Of a stretch of 64,000 bases of DNA, positions 42,501 to 53,400 are shown piece by piece. Source of the stretch: Chaetomium olivaceum (Eukaryota > Ascomycota > Sordariomycetes > Sordariales > Chaetomiaceae). Numbering within the stretch: position 1 is the stretch's first letter; each line of letters begins with the position of its first letter. The notes beneath the pieces were generated by a model. That model saw nothing but the letters and a program-made list of their open reading frames with translations. It was not told where the DNA came from and did no database searches. The translations under genes and the position numbers were made by a program. Location of the stretch: assembly GCA_039881045.1 (NCBI GenBank), contig JAYWVB010000029.1, forward strand, positions 186,001 through 250,000, in the 5' to 3' direction.

Positions 42501-43276
42501 TCACGGCCTACCAACAGTGTGTCAGGTCCATACTCAGTCAACATGATTTTCCAGGCGTCTCAGCGGAGGAGCTTGAGCTCTTCAAGAGGCAATTCCACAC
42601 GTCGGCTTTCACCTGTCGCCTCAAGTCCTGCCCAAGAGCAACTGTGGGGTTTGGTTCGGCACAGCTCCTCCAAGAACACGAGCGTTCACACATCTGTCGG
42701 CTCGAATGTCCTTTCCCGGGTTGCCAATACCCGCCATTTCTTTCTGGGCAGGCTCTAAGGAGACATGAACAAAAGATTCATCAACAAAACCAGACTCCGA
42801 GGCCCATCCGTCGAGTCCGAAACTTTGGGCGGAACCTAGCTGATAAGCAACCCGAATGGACAAAGCTATTAGAATTGGCCGAGAGGAAAGGGCCGGTGGG
42901 CTATAGAGGGATGAACGACGTAAGCAGGGAGTTCAGCGACATGGTTCATGCTCAGAAGAATGACCTAAAGGCCAGGCCGGGACTTTTACCCTCATCATGG
43001 ATGCCACCATCTTCCCTGGAGTCGGCGGCGTTACGTGTGGGGACGGGGATGCTCGAACGCCCGAGGGAGATCTCGGAGAATCAGGTGCAGTTTCACGCCG
43101 GGGCGTCTCTCGGGCTGGATCTGACCGAACACGGCTCTGTTGGTGATGGCGGCGGCGGACTCTTGCCCAGAGAGTTCCAGCATGAAACCAAGGAGCCGGG
43201 GCCACCAACACAATTCACCTCGTATCATCCAATTGAGGCCAGGAGTTTTGGACAGTCCATCACCAGAGACGACTGA
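39536..43276 (+). pseudogene. NLR-like NACHT protein with C2H2 finger, broken by a MITE and frameshifts
   Basis: Fungal NOD-like receptor. Exon 1 39536-40031 and the start of exon 2 (from 40094) encode an N-terminal domain of the DUF7708 kind (FLPWAWSPITLILRIACEH, DILQFHKHAYKFV). A 264-bp insertion then splits the conserved HPGTC-GWIL motif. NACHT follows: P-loop LQGSPGTGKSVL, Walker B IWILLDGLDECD, and MFLYARLVLDYL after a GC-AG intron at about 41372-41433. Downstream are GWVAFSKRPLKKLEFLSAV, FIHVSVK and a pair of C2H2-like fingers (CRLKSCPRA...HERSH; CPFPGCQ...HEQKIH). Two extra bases in A runs (42232-42240, 42338-42342) shift the frame out and on. The exon boundary near 41540-41643 is unresolved. 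Such proteins act in non-self recognition and cell death; this copy is inactive as written. Confidence 0.78.
40408..40671. mobile_element. 264-bp MITE-like insertion
   Basis: Non-coding insertion with terminal inverted repeats TGTAACGG...CCGTTACA (8 bp perfect, then weak similarity). It is flanked by a 5-bp direct repeat CCTGC at 40403-40407 and 40672-40676. Removing the insertion and one CCTGC restores the NLR frame exactly across the conserved HPGTC-GWIL motif. This is strong evidence that it is an insertion and not an exon. It has no AG acceptor at its right end, so it cannot be spliced out precisely as an ordinary intron. The superfamily cannot be assigned; a 5-bp duplication is unusual for the common fungal families. 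Confidence 0.8.
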
Positions 43277-44775
43277 CGACGGCAAACTCAGCTCCACCGA
43301 ACAACATGACTTCGAGGATGACGAGCTTTTTGCATTACTGTCTCAAGGCCTCCCCCCCCTCTTGGTTTTCGACGATGTCGGTGTGGCCAGTGCCAGTACT
43401 TCGGAGAACAAGTTGGCGGCACTTCCGGGATCTCTGCCACCGCCACAGATGGGCGACAAGAATCAAGCTGACGCCATTATGGATCAAAGACCTGATAACT
43501 AGGGTCACAGATCGCCGCATAATTCTGAGCTTTACAGAGCCAATATCCCAGTCGATGGGGGGGGTTGTGATACTGAACGGGGGAACTCGTGTTGATCTCG
43601 GTTATGATCCCAGTTGAACGAATTTATGTCTATCGAAGGGCCCTGGAACCCTTTCTTGTCCGTGTCGTCAGCGCCGCAACCTGCAGACATGCCAATGCCC
43701 AATTCAGTCGCCATCCCAGACAGAGTATGTTCAATGGCGGGCTACCTAGATAAGGATGACCGGATTGAGCGCCTGAGCGCTAATCATAGCTGATTAGATG
43801 TATTCTGAAATGCCTCCCGGCATGCCGCCCCAGCAGGGACCTCCGCCGGGTGCCTCCCAGGTCATGTGTTACCCGACATACTATTTCACACCGACCACCT
43901 TTCGCAACAACGCAAATTTCTCTTCCGCTACAAAGTCTGCCTACGTCGCACCGGCTTCTCCGCAACGGGATCACGCCGGCCCATGAAAGCCATGAAGCGA
44001 AGGGTGCCGCACCGGGCCGCACCCAGATGGGCAGAGTCGCTCATAAATCGAGCGCCCGCCCTTCCTAACCAGGTTCTTTATCAACCGGTTACGCATTCCG
44101 TGCTCCAGGTCAACGACAAAGCCAATCGCTAACTAGATCAGCCGGTCAAGGTTGAATGGTTACAAAGTCAGCATGCCTCGCCAGAAAAGAATCGCCGAAG
44201 GCCTGTTATAATTCCCACTGCCCCATAAGTTGACAAAATAAGACGCCCGGCTTAGGACTATATTTGAAGGATGCGGTGTTAGTTCTCGGTAATATCGCGT
44301 GGTGAAAAAAAAGCAACCGAGAAGACGAACAAGAAACGAGGATTGTGATCCGTCTCTACCCGGCTTTGGGCAGAGTGGAGGCGAGAGTTTGACTAAATAG
44401 CAGTTGACGATGCCTAACGTTCGTTACCCTTTGTCCGTTCATCTCCACGTAGCTACTCCACAAGGCAGCGCTCATCCAGTAGAACACACCCATCGGAACC
44501 GCTGAGAGTGAAACGTCTACGAAGAACCCCTTGGGGCCAGCCGGTACCGATATATCTATCTAGGTATTTATAAAATATGCATATTGCCTTGCCCCCCCTC
44601 CATCCGTGTACTCTGACGGCCGTGGTCGTGTATGCTCATGTCTGCCCCGGGGTCGTACATCACCCGCGCGGGTGATTCCGAAACTGGCGCCGCGTTGTTG
44701 TTCGCCACGACTGTTTTCCAGGTTGGCTACAGGTCCCTAGATGATGACGATGCACCTACCTCTGTCTCAAGTCTC
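43277..44775. other. Intergenic region with no certain gene
   Basis: 1.5 kb between the NLR-like and third HET genes, whose 3' ends face each other. A 62-residue open frame at 43798 (Pro/Gln/Tyr-rich) is too short and lacks support. Nothing else was recognised. Confidence 0.45.
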
Positions 44776-46811
44776 TCACTGGACTCTTATCTCCACGCAT
44801 TTCTCCTCCTCAAATGCCTCACCATCCATAATTCCATCCACATACGCCTCACCAACAAGCCGATAACACCCTTCTTCGGTATTATCCCTCCGAACCACCA
44901 ACGGCACTCTCCCCCCCTTAACCAGCACAACCTGATCCCCGGCCTCCGCCCCCTCCGGCACCAACATCAAAAACCCATTCTCACCCCTCCCCAAGCGCCG
45001 CTCATAAACCATCTCAATCAACCTCGCAAACTCACTATACCCGCGCCAAGTCAACCTCAAATACCCCAAAAACAACACCGGCCTCAACGCGCGGTCAACA
45101 CACCACTCATGAAAGCGCGCCAGCGGCCGCAGGTTCGCCCGCCACGCATAAAACATCTGTGCCGTCTCCGCCTCCCTGCCCCCGGCGCATGCGCCCCCGC
45201 GCACAGCGTCCGCCGGTACACGGCCAGCGGGTCATACGGCGCCCCCGGCACGGTTGGGGGGCAGGGGTTTTGTGGCGGCGAAGACCGCGCAAAGGCCTCC
45301 CACTCGGCGAAGGTGCCCACCTGCGGGACCACGGCGCTGAGCTGAACGTAGAGGATGGCGAGGTTGGAGAAGGCGCGCCCGAGGCGGGCCAAGCGCTGCA
45401 GGAGGGTGTCGCCCGGCCGGTGCCGTGTCTGCGGGGCGAAACTATCCATGTCGATTTGGATGCGGTGTAGGGTTGGGGCTATGGCGGTGATGGTGGTTAG
45501 GACATGCCCGGTGAGGACGAGGGTGGGGGTGAGGGTGTGGGTGTTGTTGGTGGTGGTGGTGTTGAGGAAATGCGGGGAGGGGTGAGTTTTGGAGGAGGCA
45601 TGGGTTTGGCGTGGGCTGCCGAAAGCGTCGTCCATTAGGGGGTTGGGAAAGCGGGAGCCGCTGCTCCAGTCCGGCGCCCAGGAGGGAAGGCCGTCCATGG
45701 TGCTGGGGGTGCAGGCGCCGAGGAGGTCGAGGCAATCCGCGCGGAGGAGTAGCTGCCTCGCTGTGTCGGTATAGACGGTGGCCGTTGAGGCGGCATAGTC
45801 GGGTTCGAGGTCTAGAGGGTTTCGATTCTGATCGGTAGCTACAACCCTGAGAAGGGCGTACACCTTGTCCCGGTGATCGGTGGCCCGGCGAAAGCGGCAG
45901 TGGATCAACAGTCTGAGTAGGTCTTGTGCTGGTGGTGCCCGAGTGTTATTAGATACTTGCATAGTTAGTGCATCGGAAGGCTGTTTCCGGATCTGAGTCA
46001 AGGCACGCATCGAGAGATATGGCATGGCCGTCGGGTCAAAGACCTGGCTGATAATCACCGACGACCATATGCCAATAGCAAAGCCGTAGTCCACGCCCTT
46101 GCCTAAGCGCTGCCAATCCATGGACCGCGTCCCAGTCATAACCACGGCTCGTGATGCTAGAAGAACTTCCTGAACCGTCCAAGCCCTAGACCACCACGCA
46201 GCATTTGCCACGTGTAGGATGGCCGTTTCGTTTTGATAACGCTCATACAGTGGGCTCTCCACAAGCGGCGCGTCTAGTAGAGATAGTCTCAGACTACCCG
46301 ATAAGAAGGTGCCCAAGTTGGTGGAGTGCTTTCGGGATATGGCCTCAGCTGCCAGCGCGTCCACCATATCATACGCCTTGTCGGTGTCATCTTTCACACC
46401 AGGCCCTAGCCAGATCACGGTGCGGTAAGCCAAACGGTAAATCACGTCCATGACACCGACTTGATGGTTTCTCTCAAGGACATTGGCTTGGTCGATGCAG
46501 ATGGCGTCGGCCCAGAGCGTTCGTGGCTGGTCTGGCTTTCGTAGGTCACGAAGAGCGGCCTCTAGACTTTTTGTAACCGTGAGAATGCTTTCGCCAATAC
46601 AGATGGAGGTCGTCTTAGTCTGATCACCCCAGACATAACTCAATCCCTCATATGAGCCACGGCAATCGTCGATGCGGCATTCGCGCAAGGAGCAAACGAT
46701 GTCGTCTTGTCGCGTGCCGGGGAGAAGGTCAAGTAGGCGAATGGAAGTTTTGTCCGTGAGTGGTTTGTATTCATATTTCTTGCTGGGATGCTTATTACGA
46801 GGATCTTCTTC
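44776..46811 (-). pseudogene. HET-domain gene with one frameshift
   Basis: HET gene of the large cytosolic type. The coding exon opens after an acceptor (TATATAG) at about 46811 with a segment containing YEYKPL and SIRLLDLLPG. The HET motifs are YEGLSYVWGDQ, LWADAICIDQANVLERNHQV and WWSRAWTVQEVLLA. The first exon with the ATG is not resolved (an ATG at 46903 is a candidate but its splice phase does not fit). DHRDKVYALLRV and LPSWAPDWSS are further family signatures. Near 45179-45183, a run of five C on the plus strand, one base is missing. The C-terminal part continues in the next frame (AQMFYAWRANLRPLARF to the TGA at 44776) with the GCYRLVGEAYVDGIMDGEA block typical of HET proteins. Confidence 0.83.
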
Positions 46812-48606
46812 CTATATAGTGCCTCGGGGTTAGCCTAGAATCACCCACTTCAGACCGCAGAACTGTTAAATTCTGGCAAACCACACCTTTCGCGGCTCCC
46901 CATTTCGTCCTTCGTCTGCTCCTCTAGAATTGGCCGAAGGCTGGAAAGTGTCTCGGATCACTTCGGACAAAGCGTCGTTTGTCGCTTGCCATACACGGTA
47001 CGACATGATTTTATGGGCGTTACTACGAGGAATGGAGGTACACAACTCGCGCTGTTTTGGGCTGACAAGATGGCCGCTGACTTTATAGGCGTACCAAGCT
47101 GTCAAGATTACAAGGTTAGGACCACGCCTTTGGCGTGTGGTCGCCAAGGCGTAATCAAACCCCCGAGGTGGACCCAGGGGACCAGATGCGGTATTTTTCA
47201 GGGTCAGATGCCCGCACACAGCTGTTTGAACCAGACACAGACATCACGACGGTTGCACTGCAGTAGTTGACCATCAATTGGCTCAACTGGCCGTAATTAC
47301 ACTGTTTTCACTACGTTTGACTGTCCCATCTCGGTATCCGTGGCTGTGGGTTTTCCAACACAAGCGGGGTTTTTGTCTGACTACGCCGCATCAGCCTGCC
47401 CTTCACCGAATGTCAAACTTACCCCGGGGGTGGTCCAAGTACGTAGGGCCTGATACACGGGAACTAGGATCCCGTTAATGTATGCCGCCCCTTGCTTTAT
47501 TCACCTATATCAAGTGGACACGATCGAATATAGGTATGTAAGTACCTGGACAGGAAGAACTCACAGACCATAGTAGCTCTCAGGTTTACCCCTATCTATA
47601 GATTCGGAGATCTTATTCAGCGCATGTAAGCTCTTTTCGGGATTTCATGACTGGCTAGCTGGTATCCACGTTGGATTGTTGCCGATGAATGTAATAGATC
47701 GATACCTCAGCTTGCTGCTAAAATCCATTCCCCATGAACGTAAAACAATTCCTCCCTTGTACTCTTTTCTCCAATCACAACCACAGCCCCGTTGAATCCG
47801 ACTTGGAATTCGATAACGACTCCGACAAAGCTCTCTTTCCTGTCCGTGTCCCTGCGACAATGGAGGGTTTCCCTTTTCCTCGGGCTGGATGAATACCGAG
47901 GTACTTAGTTTTCAGGGGATGTCAAGTTGGGGTTGACGCTCGTCATCCCGACGCTGTGGAAATTGGGTAGACTCGATAGCAAGCAATAAATCTCAGAGCT
48001 GTCGGACATATTCAAGGGATGGGAAGTGCGGGCAGTTCGGGACAACTCGGGCAGTTCCACCTTTGGCGCTTTGCGATATTGGGCAAACAAGTACGGTACC
48101 AAGATGCTGCTTGCCGTGTTGAGACTTGACGGGACTGGACGTGAAATCACGTGATGGAGCGGAAAGAGATGGAGAGGAGGTCGGGCTGACGTCAGGTACT
48201 TCGATTTTTTAGCTTTCTTCATTCATAACCTCGACGGCCTGGGGGGCACGTTGGAGAGGATGCGAAAGTGGTTGGGATTTTGAAAGTGACTTCGTTCTAG
48301 GGGTTCGCTCTTCCAGGGAAAGAAGCCCGAGCAGTTCGTCCGGAAGCGGCCAATCATTAGTCTTGGGAGACCTGAATTGCCCCACAAGGCCCGAAAGGCT
48401 TCAAACTGTTGCCGATACATCCGAGACCTTGGCCAGTCGATGTTGGAGGATGACCGCAACGGCCAAGGAGAGGCCGCTCCACCTTGGCACGAGGCCGAAG
48501 GGTCATTTAGGTCCAACATGCGACCTGCAACACTGGAATGACGTCCCCAGTTCAAAACCTCCCAAACCATAAGAAATTGAAAACAACAAACAACACGGTT
48601 TCCAAA
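46812..48606. other. Intergenic boundary between accessory and housekeeping parts
   Basis: 1.8 kb without a recognisable gene. It contains an imperfect hairpin near 47112-47134 (GACCACGCC and GGCGTGTGGTC around TTT). It holds the promoters of the third HET gene and KEI1, which are read away from each other. Confidence 0.5.
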
Positions 48607-49494
48607 ATGCCGTCAATATCGAGGAGTTCGTGGCTGGGGCTGCCCCGCCCCAAGGTCCGTTTTGACTCTGCCCCTCTCCCCTTGCCGCTTTCCCAAACCG
48701 CCAGAGAGAGCACCCAGCTAACCAAGCGCCGCGATGCGACCAACGCAACACAGTCCTTCCTCGGCTTCATGTCCCTCCAAACGGGCACCGAACTGATCTC
48801 CACCGCACTCATCTTCAACAAAGCGACCGGCCTCTACGGCCTGCTCACGCTCTTCACGGGCTACTCGCTCTCGGCGCTGCAAATAACCGCCTACCTCGGC
48901 TCCGTCCTCGTGCTCGCGGCGCTGGCCATCTGCCTGCCACACGTGCGCCGGCAGAACCCGCTGCCCAACCTCGCGCTCGCGTGGGTGTACGCCGTCGACA
49001 CGCTGGTCAGCGCGGCCTACACGACGGCGTTCGCCACGACCTGGTACCTGGCGCAGTTTCACGATACCAAGGGCCCTGCCGGCGCCGGCAAGACTGACCC
49101 TGCCGCGTCGCCGCGCAATGCCGGCGATGTGCAGCACGATGCGGCGCAGCAGGCGCAGGTCGCCGCTGGCACGGGCGTGCATGATACGGCGGCTAGTATG
49201 GTCCTGATTGTTGTGTTTACGCTCATCCGGTTCTACTTCAGTCTGGTGGTCATGGCGAACGCGCGCATGGTGCTGCTGCGGTTTGTGAACGAGAGCATGC
49301 CCGAGTCGGAGGAGGTTGCGCCGGGTGTGTCGCCGGATCCGTTTGCCGTGGGCGCGCCGCTTGGCGAGGGGTGGAGGGGCAAGTTGGGCAGGGGGATGGT
49401 GCGCATTGGGAGGGGGTATTGGCTGGGTGGCAAGAAGGAGGACGAGGAATGGGCGCGGCAGGTCAATTCCAAGTTCCGAAGCACCAGGAAGTGA
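48607..49494 (+). CDS. KEI1: Inositol phosphorylceramide synthase subunit Kei1
   Basis: 295-residue single-exon membrane protein of the Golgi. Kei1 is the regulatory subunit of IPC synthase, the enzyme (with catalytic Aur1) that transfers phosphoinositol to ceramide. The ATG at 48607 starts MPSISRSSWLGLPRPK. The family signature TQSFLGFMSLQTGTELISTALIFNKATGLYGLL (positions about 55-90) and the paired membrane helices ALQITAYLGSVLVLAALAI and AWVYAVDTLVSAAYTTAFATTWYL are clear. A further hydrophobic segment (ASMVLIVVFTLIRFYFSLVVMANARMVLL) follows a Gly/Ala/Pro-rich lumenal loop. Length and helix number fit fungal Kei1. It is intact and has the codon bias of a conserved gene. Confidence 0.9.
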   Translation: MPSISRSSWLGLPRPKVRFDSAPLPLPLSQTARESTQLTKRRDATNATQSFLGFMSLQTGTELISTALIFNKATGLYGLLTLFTGYSLSALQITAYLGSVLVLAALAICLPHVRRQNPLPNLALAWVYAVDTLVSAAYTTAFATTWYLAQFHDTKGPAGAGKTDPAASPRNAGDVQHDAAQQAQVAAGTGVHDTAASMVLIVVFTLIRFYFSLVVMANARMVLLRFVNESMPESEEVAPGVSPDPFAVGAPLGEGWRGKLGRGMVRIGRGYWLGGKKEDEEWARQVNSKFRSTRK

Positions 49495-50476
49495 CGGGAG
49501 TGAGATATGTTGCAGAGGGTGTGGTCAGTGGGCAATGGGCAATGGACAGTGGGGGGGAGCGCGGGTTGAACCGACGCACGTGGCGGCTTTTTGACGGGAA
49601 CTAATTACGAGGTGGTTGTCTGCTCTGGATTGAATTGCATGGTTGGTTGGCGTTATTTTCGGCATTTTGGAGCTTCGATTGCATGAGCGAGGAGGTTAAG
49701 AGTGGATAGACCTCGACGAATACATTAATACGGGGATATCAGCCATGGCAGTCTCGGAGGCCCGATGATTTTGCGCATAAACTAGCCGCCAGCCCGTATC
49801 ACTCAGTTTTGGAAAGGACCGCACGTGGGCTTGCCGAGAAGCACGACCCATGCCATTCTCCGAATGCTTGCGGGTTAAAGGAAGAGTCTTACCCCACGCC
49901 GCTGTTGACACTTTTCCGATCGTCGACGGAGAAACTAAACGGCTCGGCGGCTCGGCGGCTATCGGTCGGCATCGTGAGAACCTCAAAATGAAGAAAGTGA
50001 GGATGTCGAGGATGTCGGGAAAAGAGTGATTCACCGAGAGTACGCCGTTTTAACAAATCGCAGAGTGAATGTCACGGCAATATGTTAGTGGGGAAGAGAA
50101 CCCTGGAAACCAACCATCACGCAACGAACCAGCGGAGCTCCGGGGGCATTCATGACAAAGCGCTGTTGAAATCCCACGCGCGCAATTCGCTGGTTGATCT
50201 GGGGGCTCTGGGCAAAACCCGGGATCTGAGGCGCTAGGGCGATCACGCAATCGCTCACCTCTTGCGCTGCTTCCCCAGCCGTCAAATTTGGGACGGCTGC
50301 GGGGCCGATATAGGGCCCTTAATTGCCTGCCTCCAAGTTCTGGCCCTGCCATAAAGAGTCAGGGTCTTTTGAGGGTTTTAAACAGAGAATAAAAAAAAGG
50401 AAAAACACGGCTTGCTTCCCTGTGATGCTGCAATCTTTCCCGTCAACCCCATCCTGCTCGTGAACATTGTTGCACG
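49495..50476. other. Intergenic region, promoter of the sulfite reductase gene
   Basis: About 1 kb. No gene is seen. An A-rich tract at 50390-50410 and a pyrimidine/CA leader precede the ATG at 50477. Confidence 0.5.
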
Positions 50477-53400
50477 ATGGCAGACCTCAAGTTGAGGACA
50501 CCCGAAGAGGCTGGTAAGTGCGATCAGTTTGCAGTGTGCAGTTCTTGCCCCGCCAAATGAGGTTGCGGTGCCCCGCAGTCGCTGTCGATATCAAGTTGTC
50601 ATGCCAGCGTCATGCCATTGACGATGGGATGGCTTGAGGAATTGCGATACAAGGTGTTCGCATAACAGCTGCACCTTGCTGCAGAGTCAATCTACATATT
50701 AGACGTGTTAGAACTGACAATCGCATTGTGTAGTCGCCGCAATCGCATATCTCGCGAGCGATGTGGTCGTCTCGGTGCAGCCCTCGTTGGGCTCCGATTC
50801 CGCGTTCTCGAGCTCCCTCAAGCAGCTCGCCGCAAACAAGACCCCCGGCTTGGTCGCGAAGACGAGCGATGCCGTGCCCGAGGTCCAGTCCGTGAGGCAC
50901 AACACCGACCCTCTCCTTTCCGTCTTCACCCCCATCCGCTCCGGCCGCCTGGTTTCGGTGACGACAACATCCTCCATCCTTCTGCCGTCGATTGCCCACC
51001 TCTACAAGCTTGCACATCTCCCAGTAGTGCTCCATGTTGCTCTTACGCCCAAGAGCTTTCCCGACTACTCGGCCATCACATCGATCCGAAACTCGGGGTG
51101 GACGTTCCTGCAGTCATGGTCACTCCAGGAGGCCCACGACATTGCCCTCACAGCGCATGCTCTGGCTATCCGCTCCGGCAAGGGTGTCATCCACTTCTTC
51201 GACCCTAGCTCCAGTGCTGGCCAGGAGCCCATTGATAGCGCGAGTGCCGACGTAATCCGCAGTGTCATTAACTTGGATAACGTGCGGAGGTTCCAGTCCG
51301 CTCCTATTGCTGGCTCCAGCATCTACGCCGACGATGGGCGGGTCGCTGTTGTCGCTGAGCAGCCCGAATCCCTAGCGGCAGGCAATGTTGCTGTGGCCAG
51401 CGTACCAGCGGCCGCGAACACTGCGCCCGGATCTCCCACCATTACTTCTCACTCCTCCGTGAAGTCTAGCCAACAGAGCGCAGCCAGCTCACCACCCCTC
51501 CCATCAGCCGCGACTACAATCGAACCCGCGCCTCCCATCGTTTCCTCCGAAGACATTCACAACTACGTTACTTCCATCTGGGCCCAGCTCAGCGAGCTCG
51601 TGGGGAGGCAATACAGCACATTCGAGTGGAGGGGATCTCCCAAGGCCGAGACCTGCCTCTTCCTCTTCGGGTCCGATGTGACCCTATTCTCAGACGCCAT
51701 CACTCAAGCGCAGGCCGATGACTCGTTTGCCAACGCGGGTTTGATCGCCCCAAGGCTATACCGGCCCTGGCTGGGCGGGAAGCTGCTTGAAGCCATCCCA
51801 AAATCGGTGAAGAAGGTCGCTGTCCTTGAGCAGGTCTCGAGGAAGACGACGAAGTGGGGCCCAGTTCTCATTGACGTCTTGACGTCTGTCAAGAGCGCTA
51901 CCGGTGGTGTTGAGACAATTGTCGGCCACCAGCTTGGGTACATCTCCCAGGAGACGGTCCAGCAGGCACTTCGCGGCGTCTTCCAGAACCTCACTTCCGA
52001 CAAGCCCGTGCAAAACTTGGAGGTCGGCGAGCGGGAAGCGCCCGAGCAGTCTTCTGAGGCTGGGCTGGAGAAGCCCACGCTGGAGACCGCGTACACCAAG
52101 ATCCTTGCCCAACTCTTTGGCGACAGGACATTTATTGCCAACTCTCTCGAGTCTGACAATGCCGGCATCTCCAATACCATCTCGGCCACCCCTGAGTATG
52201 GCTTTGGCTCTTTACTCGCCAGGAAAGAGAGCAGAAAGAAGTTTGTTGGCGAGGTCAAGAGCGCGGCCAGCTCGGGCCGGTTTCTGACGGAAAACCCCAA
52301 GCGGTCCCTGGCGAACTGGGTTGCCAACGCCGAAGACGCGAAGAAGTCCGAGGAGGCTGCTGAGGACGCTGTTTCTAAGCTCACCATCGACAACTCAACT
52401 CTGTCCAAGTCTCTGCTAGCGAACAAGCATTTCTTCCGCAAGCAGTCACTCTGGCTTGTCGGGTCTGACGCCTGGTCGTACGATCTAGGCAACTCGGGCG
52501 TGCACCACGTCCTGGCTTCCGGCGAGAACGTCAACCTCCTGATTATCGACTCCACCCCGTACTCGGAACGCGCCGCCGCCGACGCCAACCGGAGAAAGAA
52601 GGACATCGGTCTCTATGCCATGAACTTTGGGAACGCCTACGTTGCGTCAACGGCTGTCTACAGCTCGTATACGCAGGTCCTCCAGGCCATGGACGAGGCC
52701 GACAAGTTCAACGGGCCTTCGATTGTCCTAGCGTACCTTCCTTACTTCGGCGAGCACGACTCTGCCCTGACGGTCCTCCAGGAGACGAAGAAGGCCGTCG
52801 ATATTGGCTACTGGCCCCTGTACCGGTGGAACCCAGAGAACGAGAAGAAGGGCGAGCCCAACTTCTCCCTGGATTCCGAACGGATCAAGAAGGAGTTGAA
52901 GGAGTTCCTTGACAGGGACAACCGCCTCACTCAAATGATGAGGAGTGAGCCGCAGTTCGGTGGTGTTCTGTCGGAGGATTTCGGAACTGAGATCCGGGCG
53001 CAGCAGAAGAGGCAAGCCAAGGACGCGTACAATCAGCTGCTTGAAGGACTGTTTGGCGCGCCGCTCACCATTCTGTTCGGTTCGGACAATGGCAACGCAC
53101 AGTCTCTAGCGAAGAGGCTCGGCACTAGGGGCAGGGCCCGTGGCCTCAAGACTACCGTCATGGCCATGGAGGACTACCCCGTCGAGGACCTCCCGACTGA
53201 GGAGAACATTGTTATCCTCACATCAACAGCTGGCCAGGGTGAGTTCCCGCAAAACGGCAAGCCGTTCTGGGATGCTATCAAGGACAACACCGAGCTCGAT
53301 TTGGCTTCTGTCAAGTTCTCCGTTTTCGCCCTTGGCGACAGCCACTATTGGCCCCGCAAGGAGGACCGGGTATACTACAACAAGCCCGGCAAGGACCTCG

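Noticed and set aside
43798..43986. Short Pro/Gln/Tyr-rich open frame
   Set aside because: Only 62 residues and not linked to a neighbouring exon by clear splice sites; support is too weak to call.
46901..46903. ATG as first exon of the third HET gene
   Set aside because: The splice phase from its GTGTGG donor to the acceptor at 46811 does not keep the frame, so I left the 5' end open.
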